A DNA stretch of 61,174 nt from Fulvivirga lutimaris (GTDB taxonomy: Bacteria > Bacteroidota > Bacteroidia > Cytophagales > Cyclobacteriaceae): contig NZ_SMLV01000432.1 in assembly GCF_009711525.1 (NCBI RefSeq), forward strand, positions 3,821 through 64,994, in the 5' to 3' direction. Numbering within the stretch: the stretch's first letter is position 1; each line of letters starts with the position of its first letter. This document shows positions 53,473 through 61,174 of the stretch, in pieces. The position numbers and the translations under genes were made by a program. The notes beneath the pieces were generated by a model. It had not been told where the DNA came from and searched no databases. It saw only the letters and a list, made by a program, of their open reading frames with translations.

Positions 53473-54198
53473 TTATTTGCGTAATAAAATTTCTTTACCC
53501 CAAGCCAATACTTTTACCCCACTTGAATAATGAACTAACGCAGGATTACCTTCAAAAAGTGACTTAAAACGTGGATAGCAATATGTTAACTCATTTATCT
53601 CAATATTGTGTAAGGGCCATTCTAGGTGATGAATTTCAAATTTATTTATTCCTGAAGAGGAGTCCTGAAATAGGGCATACCTTTCAGTTAAAAATTTGTC
53701 CAACTGAGTTTTATCATTTTTGTCTTCAAGGATGTTGTAATTGATGGAAAGGTTATCCTTGAAGCGAGCATTACTGGAGTCGAAGCTATTTGTATGTCTT
53801 TTGATTTTTGAAAACCTATAAGGTAATTCTGAAATACTCTTGGCCAGCCAGGTGGATACTTTGTTTCCAGCTTCAATACTTAAAAAATATACTCCTGTTT
53901 TGCCTTTGTTTTTAACGTAAGTGCGGATGTTTATTTCTTCAAAGTTGGAAACAGGCGGAAAGGTAGGTAAAACTCTTGGCCTCACATTTTCCATGGTAAA
54001 CGCCACAATTGAAACCCAAGGCTTATCTTCAAATAAATCGATTTCCAATTCTTTGGGCACCAAATCCCGTAGCATGTTAGAATCAACCTGCCAATGAAGG
54101 AAAACTGCTTTGTTCCATTCCTGATAAAACTTCCACTTTCCAGAAGGAAGCGGCCATGGACGGTGATCAACTTGACTTAAAAGTTTATTGAGCCTCAT
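53473..54198 (-). CDS. DUF2071/YqjF-like protein
   Basis: A 241-residue protein of the DUF2071 family (acetoacetate decarboxylase-like fold). Recognisable parts are RPWPLPSGKWKFYQEWNKAVFLHWQVDSNMLRDLVPKELEIDLFEDKPWVSIVAFTMENVRPR and FEEINIRTYVKNKGKTGVYFLSIEAGN. I use the ATG at 54198 (MRLNKLLSQ), 10 bases after the GH92 stop; a longer version would overlap GH92. The reaction is unknown. Its close spacing to GH92 suggests co-transcription. Confidence 0.85.
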   Translation of the reverse strand: MRLNKLLSQVDHRPWPLPSGKWKFYQEWNKAVFLHWQVDSNMLRDLVPKELEIDLFEDKPWVSIVAFTMENVRPRVLPTFPPVSNFEEINIRTYVKNKGKTGVYFLSIEAGNKVSTWLAKSISELPYRFSKIKRHTNSFDSSNARFKDNLSINYNILEDKNDKTQLDKFLTERYALFQDSSSGINKFEIHHLEWPLHNIEINELTYCYPRFKSLFEGNPALVHYSSGVKVLAWGKEILLRK

Positions 54199-54208
54199 TT
54201 CCTGTCGT

Positions 54209-57103
54209 TTACTCCACAACCACCTCATCAATAAATACCCAAGACTGGCCGCCAGCACCTAAATGCCAGTCTTGTACCTGACCGTAAGCTTCTATCTGCA
54301 CTTTTACATACCTTGCTTTAGCGTCTACTTTGGCAGTGTAGTCATCCAAAACCACACCTTCCTGATGGTCGTCTGTTTTGCTTGTAAGAGTGGCCACTTC
54401 TTTAAAATTCTTACCATCTGTGGACACAGAATAGATCACCTTCTTCGGCATCCAGATCCATGATTTTATATCCTGCAAAAAGCCAGCACTTAAGGTTGAT
54501 ATTTGCTGTTGCGTATTAAGATCTATCACCAACTCTACATCCTGACCTTGCCAGCCTTGCCATGCGCCAGTTCTGAAATCATCACCACCGCGTATATAAT
54601 CTATCAATCCATTGTCTCCGCCACCTGCATATTGGGTGTTATACTTGTTCTTGTAAGTGACTGTTCGTTTGTTATCTACTTTAATAAATTTCGAAACCGT
54701 CTCCTTACTCTGGCCATTGCCCTCAGCCATTGCCATGGCTTTAATAGTTGTTGTATTCATCAGCATAATTGGGCCAGCATATAGGGTCGATTGAGCAGTA
54801 GGGGTGCTGCCATCAAGCGTGTAGTAGATACGGGCATTGGCATCAATATTCTTCAATTCCACTTTTAGAGAATCAAAAAACACCTGACCTTTGGCTTCTA
54901 TATAGGGCACCGCTGTAATCAGCTGATCTTCAATAGCTGTAGCTGGTATCTCATGTTCCCATTTATTATTTGGTTCCGAAGACATTTCAAACACCAATTC
55001 TCCACCCTTTACAATATCAGCATGTGCTATAAATGACTTGTTGTAGGGTTCGCCATTGAGGTAAATTGACTTTATGTAAATATTGTATTCTGATTGATTA
55101 TTGACAGTGATAAAGAAGGTTTTGCCATTCTCAAGATTCAAGTTCGCAGACTTCACTTTGGGCGATCCAATGATATAATCGGTACTTCCTGGTGTAACAG
55201 GGTAAAAACCAACGGCTGACAAAACATACCAGGCTGACATCTGACCACAGTCTTCGTTACCAATCAATCCATCAGGCTGGTCAGTGTACATTTCATCCAG
55301 CATATGCCTTACTTTCTCTTGCGTCTTCCATGGTTTGCCAATGAAGTTGTACAAATAGGTCATGTGGTGACTTGGCTCATTGCCATGGGCATATTGTCCA
55401 ACCAGGCCTGTAATATCCACCTGCTCACGACCAGAAGTTTCATTAGTGGTTGAGAAGAGTAAATCCAGTTTTTCTTCAAACTGATCTTTACCGCCATGAA
55501 GTTTTATTAGGCCAGAGATGTCTTGAGGTACAAAAAAGCTATACTGCCATGAGTTGGCTTCTGTAAAGTTGAAATTTACTTCAGTTGGATTAAAAGGCTC
55601 AGTAAACTGCTGGTTTCTTTTCGCTCTCATAAAACCAGAGGTTGGTTCAAAAATGTTTTTATAGTACTGAGCGCGTTGAATGTATTCATTGTAAACGGCT
55701 TCATTTCCGAAGGCCTTGGCGAATTGTGCTATGCACCAATCGTCATACGCATATTCCAGATTCTTAGAAACAGACTCATGCTCCTCATCAGAGGCCATGT
55801 AGCCTTTTTGGATGTAATCCTGTTTGCCCAGCTCATTGGCAGTTGCCGTTTTTATCATCGCCTTCAACGCCAACTCCGTATCGAAATCTGTCAGTCCTTT
55901 GTTAAAAGCATCCAGGATAACTGGCACAGAATGGTAGCCGACCATGCAATAAGTGTAGTTACCAGAGAGCTCCCACATCGGTAGCTTGCCACCATTTTCA
56001 TATTGATTTAAAAAGGTTTTGATAAAGTCCCTGGTGCGTTCCTGTTGAATGATGGTATAAAGCGGATGAGCGCCTCTGAAAGTATCCCAAAGCGAAAAGA
56101 TGGTGTAATTATTAAAGCCATTTGCTTCATGAACTTTTAAATCAGTACCCCTGTACTGACCATCCACATCCTGAAAAGCATTGGGGTTGAGGTAGGTATG
56201 ATAAAGGGCCGTGTAGAAAATTTCTTTGTCAACTTCATTTACGGTTTCAACTTCTACTTTCGCCATTTCCCTATCCCAGGCCATTTGCGTTCGTGCTTTT
56301 ACATCTTCAAAGTCCCAATCAGGAATTTCAGCATGTAAATTCTTTTTGGCACCTTCTGTGCTCACTGCTGAAATACCGGTCTTAGCCAGGATTTCCTTTT
56401 TTGGGCTAAATTTCATAATCAACTTTGTTGAATCCTGATTGTATATGAATTCATCAGCAGCCTCTGAGAGTTCAACATAGAAAAAAGCATACTGTTCAAC
56501 GGCCCAGCTTTTAGATACACGCATACCCTGCACTGTTTTATTGTCAACCACTTCCAGTTTATAGTCCAATAGCTCATCGCGGTGTTCGAGGTCTATTATT
56601 ATGTAAGCATCTTCAGGATTATCAAAGCTGTATTTGTGGAAACCTGCCCGGGTGGTGGAGGTTAATTCCACATTGATATTATAGTCTGAGAGATAAACTT
56701 GATAGTAGCCCGCCACAGCTTTTTCGTTGCTATGTGAAAACCTGGAGGCATAACCCTGATCAGGAGAGGTTTTGTAGCCGTTATCAAACTTGGGTTCACC
56801 AGTAGCCGGCATAAAAAGAAAGTCTGCATAATCGGGAATACCGGTGCCGCTCAGGTGTGTATGTGAAAAACCATAAATGATAGAGTCTGAATAATGATAG
56901 CCACCGCAGCCATCCCAACCTTCTAGCCGCGTATCCGGACTTAATTGCACTCCTCCAAAAGGTGCTGAAGCGCCAGGGTAGGTATGGCCATGTCCCCCGG
57001 TGCCAATAAACGGATTGACATATTCGTGAAGTGCTTTTTCTTGTTTGCTACAGGAAAAAAATAGGATTGATAAGATGATTAAGGTGGATAACGTCTGTTT
57101 CAT
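54209..57103 (-). CDS. GH92-family alpha-mannosidase lipoprotein with C-terminal discoidin-like module
   Basis: A 964-residue lipoprotein (lipobox FFSC, C18; start at 57103 chosen over one 11 codons upstream). GH92 enzymes are calcium-dependent exo-alpha-mannosidases that trim N-glycans or mannans. Typical blocks are YVNPFIGTGGHGHTYPGASAPFGGVQLSPDT, the region ISLWDTFRG-like FSLWDTFRGAHPLYT and GNEDCGQMSAWYVLSAVGFYPV near residues 645-670, which carries the catalytic acid region. After about residue 740 comes a chitobiase-C-like domain (YYTLDGSTPT) and a last 150 residues of discoidin/CBM32 type (WQGWQGQDVELVIDLN, WMPKKVIYSVSTDGKNF). The same two modules end the GH20 protein nearby. Confidence 0.93.
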   Translation of the reverse strand: MKQTLSTLIILSILFFSCSKQEKALHEYVNPFIGTGGHGHTYPGASAPFGGVQLSPDTRLEGWDGCGGYHYSDSIIYGFSHTHLSGTGIPDYADFLFMPATGEPKFDNGYKTSPDQGYASRFSHSNEKAVAGYYQVYLSDYNINVELTSTTRAGFHKYSFDNPEDAYIIIDLEHRDELLDYKLEVVDNKTVQGMRVSKSWAVEQYAFFYVELSEAADEFIYNQDSTKLIMKFSPKKEILAKTGISAVSTEGAKKNLHAEIPDWDFEDVKARTQMAWDREMAKVEVETVNEVDKEIFYTALYHTYLNPNAFQDVDGQYRGTDLKVHEANGFNNYTIFSLWDTFRGAHPLYTIIQQERTRDFIKTFLNQYENGGKLPMWELSGNYTYCMVGYHSVPVILDAFNKGLTDFDTELALKAMIKTATANELGKQDYIQKGYMASDEEHESVSKNLEYAYDDWCIAQFAKAFGNEAVYNEYIQRAQYYKNIFEPTSGFMRAKRNQQFTEPFNPTEVNFNFTEANSWQYSFFVPQDISGLIKLHGGKDQFEEKLDLLFSTTNETSGREQVDITGLVGQYAHGNEPSHHMTYLYNFIGKPWKTQEKVRHMLDEMYTDQPDGLIGNEDCGQMSAWYVLSAVGFYPVTPGSTDYIIGSPKVKSANLNLENGKTFFITVNNQSEYNIYIKSIYLNGEPYNKSFIAHADIVKGGELVFEMSSEPNNKWEHEIPATAIEDQLITAVPYIEAKGQVFFDSLKVELKNIDANARIYYTLDGSTPTAQSTLYAGPIMLMNTTTIKAMAMAEGNGQSKETVSKFIKVDNKRTVTYKNKYNTQYAGGGDNGLIDYIRGGDDFRTGAWQGWQGQDVELVIDLNTQQQISTLSAGFLQDIKSWIWMPKKVIYSVSTDGKNFKEVATLTSKTDDHQEGVVLDDYTAKVDAKARYVKVQIEAYGQVQDWHLGAGGQSWVFIDEVVVE

Positions 57104-57198
57104 TATAAATGCTTGTGTATTTAATAGGATTGCCAAATTACATGATTATCTGAAATTCTATAACGATGACAATTTTCTCTACGGCCTTTAGGTGGCAT

Positions 57199-57248
57199 CT
57201 GTGGTTAAAATTTAACCGCAGAATGCACAGAGAAACACAGAGGTTTTA
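57199..57248. repeat. Inverted repeat followed by CACAGAG-type short repeats
   Basis: CTGTGGTTAAA (57199-57209) and TTTAACCGCAG (57211-57221) are an 11-bp inverted pair with one mismatch around a single base. It is followed by CAGAatgcaCAGAGaaacaCAGAG, three near-copies spaced about 10 bases apart (57219-57242). It lies in the 235-base divergent gap between GH92 and the asparaginase. Elements of this kind are often dispersed in bacterial genomes; it could also be an operator. Confidence 0.5.
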
Positions 57249-57338
57249 AAACATCGGTATTAGACATTTTACTTTATCGGTTATTCCCAACTCAAATTAA
57301 TTAGCTAATTTTTGCCCCGCTTACAAAAAAACAGCTCC

Positions 57339-58316
57339 ATGACTTCAAGAAGAAATTTCGTAAAACTATCTGCATTAGGCAGTCTCTTTTCATTCAACGC
57401 ATTCTCAACATTTGGTAAAAACACACCTATTCTTCCTTCGAAGGAACCAGTTGTTATTTCTACCTGGAACCATGGCATTATGGCCAATAAAAAGGCCTGG
57501 GAGATATTGAGTGCCGGAGGCACCGCTTTAGATGCCGTTGAAAAAGGGGTGATGGAAGTGGAGAATGATCCAACAGGTGCTTCTGTCGGTATTGGTGGCC
57601 GTCCGGACAGAGAAGGTCGGGTGACGTTAGATGCCTGTATTATGGATGAAAAAAGCCGCTGTGGATCTGTTGGATTTTTGCAGGACATCAAAAATCCTGT
57701 GGCTGTTGCCAGAAAGATTATGGAAGAAACTCCGCATATTATGCTCGTTGGAGAAGGAGCTAAGCAGTTTGCGTTGGAGCAGGGATTTAAAGAAGAAAAT
57801 CTGTTAACGCAAGAATCTGAAAAGGCCTGGAAAGAATGGCTAAAAGAATCAAAATATAAGCCTGTAATTAATGTTGAAAACCATGATACCATAGGCATGC
57901 TGGCGTTGGATAGCAATGGCAACTTATCAGGGTCATGTACTACTAGTGGTGCAGCTTACAAACTTCATGGTCGCCTGGGTGATTCACCTATTATTGGTTC
58001 AGGGTTGTTTGTTGATAATGAAATTGGAGCAGCGTGTGCGACAGGGCTTGGTGAGGCGGTAATTCGTGTTGCAGGTAGCCATTTAGTAGTGGAATTGATG
58101 CGTCAAGGGCATGAACCGGAGGAGGCTTGTAAGCTGGCGGTAGACAGAATCATCTCGAAACACGAAAATATGGAAGGCCTGCAGGTGGGCTTTTTGGCAT
58201 TGCGAAAAGATGGAAAATATGGAGGTTATAGCGTTTACAATGGCTTTAACTATGCTGTTGCGAACAAGCAAATCAACAATGAGTTGGTAGATACTAAATT
58301 TGACCGTTCGTGGTAA
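57339..58316 (+). CDS. N4-(beta-N-acetylglucosaminyl)-L-asparaginase (Tat-exported)
   Basis: A 325-residue Ntn hydrolase of the glycosylasparaginase type, which cuts the bond between GlcNAc and asparagine at the base of N-glycans. The start at 57339 begins with a twin-arginine signal (SRRNFVKL) and hydrophobic stretch. The autoproteolysis site HDTIGMLALD puts the nucleophile at Thr184, and GGTALDAVEKGVMEVENDPTGASVGIGG and GDSPIIGSGLFVDNEIGAACATGLGE are family motifs. Its stop overlaps the start of the GH20 gene by 7 bases. Folding before export (Tat) fits an enzyme that must self-cleave. Confidence 0.94.
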   Translation: MTSRRNFVKLSALGSLFSFNAFSTFGKNTPILPSKEPVVISTWNHGIMANKKAWEILSAGGTALDAVEKGVMEVENDPTGASVGIGGRPDREGRVTLDACIMDEKSRCGSVGFLQDIKNPVAVARKIMEETPHIMLVGEGAKQFALEQGFKEENLLTQESEKAWKEWLKESKYKPVINVENHDTIGMLALDSNGNLSGSCTTSGAAYKLHGRLGDSPIIGSGLFVDNEIGAACATGLGEAVIRVAGSHLVVELMRQGHEPEEACKLAVDRIISKHENMEGLQVGFLALRKDGKYGGYSVYNGFNYAVANKQINNELVDTKFDRSW

Positions 58317-60532
58317 AACGAGCTTGTTTCCTATTCTCTATCTTATTTGTATTCGGGTGCACACAGCCAGATAGTTCGCAAGAGCATGATCGAATAGTTA
58401 CACTGGCATCTTCTATCATCCCAAAGCCAAATGAAGTTGATTTAAACACCGATGAATATTTTGAATTCACAATAAACACAGTCATTGTAGCCGATGATCA
58501 ACTGTCGTCATTGGTTGGCGTAGTTCAGGGTTATCTTAATGGGCTTACTGGCTTTCAAATTAAAAAATCTGATAATGGAGATAATGCTTTAATTCTTAAG
58601 CTGGACGAACAGCTTGATGAGGAGCAATACAGTATTGAAGTCAATAAGTCACAAATACAGATAAAAGGTGGTAGTGATAAGGGAGTGCTGCACGGGTTTC
58701 AGAGTATTCGTCAGTTGCTCATAACACAAGACCAGTCATTTGTCATTCCTGCAATGACAATAAAGGATGAACCTCGTTTTCCACGGCGTGGCTTCCAGCT
58801 TGATTGTTCAAGGCATTTTATGGAGAAGGATTTTGTGAAGCGATACATCGATCTGCTGGCACTTTATAAAATGAATATATTCCATTGGCATTTGACGGAA
58901 GATCAGGGCTGGCGCATTGAGATTAAAAAGTATCCAAAGTTAACTTCTGTAGGAGCCTGGCGTGACGATGGTAAGGGAGGTAAATATGGAGGGTTTTATA
59001 CCCAGGAGGAAATCAGAGAAGTAGTTGAATATGCTGCTGCACGGGGGATAACCGTAGTGCCTGAAATTGAAATGCCAGGACATTCAGTCGCTGCCTTGGC
59101 TGCATATCCAGAGCTGTCATGCACCGGAGGACCTTTTGAAGTAGAAACAGATTGGGGAGTGTTTAAGGATATTTACTGCGCAGGCAATGAAGCTACCTTT
59201 ACATTTTTGGAAGATGTATTGACTGAGGTGATGGCCTTATTTCCTTCAAAATATATCCATATTGGAGGAGATGAAGCACCAAAGTTCAGGTGGGAAGCAT
59301 GTGAGAAATGCCAGCAGAGAATTAAAGATGAAGGTCTGCATGATGAGCACGAACTGCAGAGTTATTTTATTAAGCGAATTGAAAAATTTCTTAATGCCAA
59401 TGGCAGGCAGATCATTGGTTGGGATGAAATATTAGAGGGTGGTCTGGCACCAGGAGCTACGGTGCAAAGCTGGCGTGGTTTTGAAGGTGCAGAGGCTGCA
59501 GTTAAAAGTGGCCATAATGCTATAGTTTCTCCAACCTCTCATGCCTATTTTGATTATTCAGTGGATGATATTGACCTTGAAAAGGTGTATTCCTTTGAGC
59601 CCGTACCTGAGAGTTTAAACGCGGAAGAGGCATCTCTGATTCTGGGTGGTGAATGCAATATGTGGACTGAACGCGCTCCTCAGCATTTGGTAGATAGTAA
59701 AGTCTTTCCTCGAATATTAGCCATGGCCGAAGTATTATGGAGTGATTCCACTAATCGCAATTATCCGGAGTTTAATGATCGTGTTCAAAGGCAGTATTCA
59801 ATTTTAAATAAACTTGGTGTCACCTACGGTTTTGAAAAGAATCCAGTAGAAGTGAGTTCAGAGGTTAGAGATGGCGACTTGATGGCTAAGTTATCATCCT
59901 ATGATCCCAATATTGAATTGTACTACAGCATTAATAATCAAAAAGCGAAAAAGTATGAGCAACCTGTTGAAATAAAGGAGCCAGTGACATTTGACGTTAC
60001 CTTTAAAAAAAATGATATTTTCTATTCGGATACAGTAAAGCAATATTTTGTTCCGCATAAAGGCGTTGGGAAACCAATTGTATTGATTTCGAAATACAGC
60101 CCTAATTATGCCGCTGGAGGTGATACGGCACTTTTAGATGGAAAAGGAGGAGGTAGCAGTTTTAATGATGGCAACTGGCAGGGTTACTCAGGAACAGATG
60201 TGGAAGTGATTGTTAATGTTGGAGAGGTTGCAGCTATAAACAGTATTAAAGCTGGATTTTTTCAACATAATAGATCATGGATTTTCTTCCCTGAACAGGT
60301 TGAGTTTTTACTTTCAGAAGATGGAGAGCATTTCAAATCTGCCGGTATTATAACCAATATAATTGACGCTACGGAGAAAGGTGAATTGATTCAAAACTTT
60401 GAGATTTCTACAGAAGGACTTAAAGGCAGGTATCTGAAAATGAAGGCAAAATCAATAGGAAAATGTCCAGATTGGCATGAAGCCGCTGGAAATGATTCAT
60501 GGTTATTTATAGATGAATTGATTATTAATTAG
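58310..60532 (+). CDS. GH20-family beta-N-acetylhexosaminidase lipoprotein
   Basis: A 740-residue lipoprotein (GTG start, lipobox VFGC, C17) with a GH20b-type N-domain, a GH20 TIM barrel and C-terminal chitobiase-like and discoidin-like domains. The catalytic pair is D321-E322 in HIGGDEAPK; HLTEDQGWRIEIKKYPKLTSVGAWR and NMWTERAP are also present. It removes terminal GlcNAc or GalNAc. The GTG start overlaps the asparaginase stop and the stop touches the cutC start codon, so the three genes are translated together. The last 150 residues (NWQGYSGTDVEVIVN, FFPEQVEFLLSEDGEHF) match the end of the GH92 protein. Confidence 0.95.
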   Translation: MVKRACFLFSILFVFGCTQPDSSQEHDRIVTLASSIIPKPNEVDLNTDEYFEFTINTVIVADDQLSSLVGVVQGYLNGLTGFQIKKSDNGDNALILKLDEQLDEEQYSIEVNKSQIQIKGGSDKGVLHGFQSIRQLLITQDQSFVIPAMTIKDEPRFPRRGFQLDCSRHFMEKDFVKRYIDLLALYKMNIFHWHLTEDQGWRIEIKKYPKLTSVGAWRDDGKGGKYGGFYTQEEIREVVEYAAARGITVVPEIEMPGHSVAALAAYPELSCTGGPFEVETDWGVFKDIYCAGNEATFTFLEDVLTEVMALFPSKYIHIGGDEAPKFRWEACEKCQQRIKDEGLHDEHELQSYFIKRIEKFLNANGRQIIGWDEILEGGLAPGATVQSWRGFEGAEAAVKSGHNAIVSPTSHAYFDYSVDDIDLEKVYSFEPVPESLNAEEASLILGGECNMWTERAPQHLVDSKVFPRILAMAEVLWSDSTNRNYPEFNDRVQRQYSILNKLGVTYGFEKNPVEVSSEVRDGDLMAKLSSYDPNIELYYSINNQKAKKYEQPVEIKEPVTFDVTFKKNDIFYSDTVKQYFVPHKGVGKPIVLISKYSPNYAAGGDTALLDGKGGGSSFNDGNWQGYSGTDVEVIVNVGEVAAINSIKAGFFQHNRSWIFFPEQVEFLLSEDGEHFKSAGIITNIIDATEKGELIQNFEISTEGLKGRYLKMKAKSIGKCPDWHEAAGNDSWLFIDELIIN

Positions 60533-61174
60533 ATGAGCTATCAAATAGAAATATGTGCTAATTCTGTTCAGTCTGTCATCAATGCTGAAAAGGCAGGTGC
60601 ACAGAGGGTAGAGTTATGTGATAATCTGTGGGAGGGAGGAACAACACCAAGTGCGGCTATGATAAAGCTGGCCAAAGAAAAGACAAACATTGCTATCTAT
60701 GTTTTGGTAAGGCCGAGAGGGGGTGATTTTGTTTACTCCGATTTGGAGTTTGAGATTATCAAAGAGGATATCAGAATCTGCAAGGAGTTAGGGGTTGAAG
60801 GTATAGTATCAGGAGTGCTAAATGCTGATGGCACTGTAGACAAAGAAAGAACCAGGGAACTGGTGGAGCTTTCTAAACCCTTGCCCTTCACATTTCACCG
60901 GGCCTTTGATGTAGCTAATGATGCGTTTCGAGCCTTGGAAGATATCATTGATTGTGGTGCTGTCAGGATTCTTTCTTCAGGGCAAAAAAATAGCGCCATT
61001 GAGGGAATTGATTTATTGAAGCAAATACAGGAAAAAGCAGCTGGCAGGATTAGTATAATGCCTGGTGGAGGGATAAACCCTGATAATATTTCGGAGTTGT
61101 TATCAATTGGTTGTACCGAATTTCATATGTCTGGTAAGAAGGGTCAGGAAAGCCTGGCTAAACCTAGTGCTGTA
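60533..61174 (+). CDS. cutC: CutC-family protein, cut by the right edge
   Basis: The first 214 codons of a TIM-barrel protein of the CutC family (usual length about 245). It starts MSYQIEICANSVQSVINAEKAG and continues with AQRVELCDNLWEGGTTPS, VLVRPRGGDF, TFHRAFDV and MPGGGINPDN, all family blocks. Its ATG follows the GH20 stop codon directly (TAGATG). CutC was named for copper homeostasis, but that role is disputed, and position in an N-glycan operon here favours an enzyme role in sugar or amino-sugar handling. The frame is open to the edge. Confidence 0.94.
   Translation, partial: MSYQIEICANSVQSVINAEKAGAQRVELCDNLWEGGTTPSAAMIKLAKEKTNIAIYVLVRPRGGDFVYSDLEFEIIKEDIRICKELGVEGIVSGVLNADGTVDKERTRELVELSKPLPFTFHRAFDVANDAFRALEDIIDCGAVRILSSGQKNSAIEGIDLLKQIQEKAAGRISIMPGGGINPDNISELLSIGCTEFHMSGKKGQESLAKPSAV

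Noticed and set aside
1-61174. Transposases, prophage genes, CRISPR arrays, tRNA or rRNA genes
   Set aside because: None could be recognised in the translated frames or by eye on either strand; dedicated RNA searches were not possible here.

Overview
The window comes from an AT-rich chromosome of a Bacteroidota bacterium, most likely order Cytophagales. The signs are the acyl-ornithine carbamoyltransferase version of arginine synthesis, the order bamD-rpoZ-coaBC-porD(DUF4835)-recN, type IX secretion (T9SS) sorting domains, Bacteroidota-only families (DUF5686, DUF3667, DUF6249) and promoter boxes of the TAnnTTTG type. No rRNA, tRNA, CRISPR array, transposase or prophage was seen, so this looks like core chromosome with a few accessory loci.

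Region 1 (1-7236, minus strand) is an arginine operon read as GNAT acyltransferase, argG, argC, proC, argD, argF', argB, argE (cut by the left edge). Most junctions overlap or nearly touch. The 372-bp leader contains a possible 34-codon peptide ending with two Arg-Pro codon pairs, followed by alternative hairpins, so attenuation by arginine supply is possible. Region 2 (7237-14859, minus) holds a 1411-residue exported TPR-CHAT protein and the two methylmalonyl-CoA mutase subunits, the small one unusually short. Region 3 (15117-21929) holds dnaA, a MocR regulator divergent from a Nim/PNPOx-like flavoprotein with a symmetric operator between them, a fatty acid desaturase, an Lrp regulator and ahcY. 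Region 4 (22038-26931) holds a secreted peptidoglycan amidase with a T9SS tail, an ECF sigma/anti-sigma pair facing a DUF6249 membrane protein, and a DASS transporter.

Region 5 (26955-34609, minus) is a cell-envelope and housekeeping block: recN, a small unknown gene, porD, coaBC, rpoZ, bamD, a T9SS-tailed protein and an OstA-like protein. Region 6 (34655-41826, plus) holds tilS with an overlapping cyclic-nucleotide-binding gene, an outer-membrane protein on the other strand, mdh, a DUF3667 protein and an orphan TPR histidine kinase. Region 7 (41830-51088) holds a VOC protein, CotH, DUF5686, a Dabb protein, an M28 peptidase, a LytTR regulator and a cupin protein.

Region 8 (51121-61174) is the most coherent accessory locus. 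A GH92 alpha-mannosidase-like lipoprotein heads a six-gene minus-strand set. Divergent from it are a Tat-exported N4-(beta-N-acetylglucosaminyl)-L-asparaginase, a GH20 hexosaminidase lipoprotein and cutC, the last cut by the right edge. The two glycosidases end in the same kind of chitobiase-like plus discoidin-like module. Together the enzymes could dismantle N-linked glycans down to the GlcNAc-Asn bond. No wholly new system can be proven by reading alone. The best leads are the arginine leader, the N-glycan locus with cutC and its unknown companions, the exported TPR-CHAT protein, and the MocR operator.
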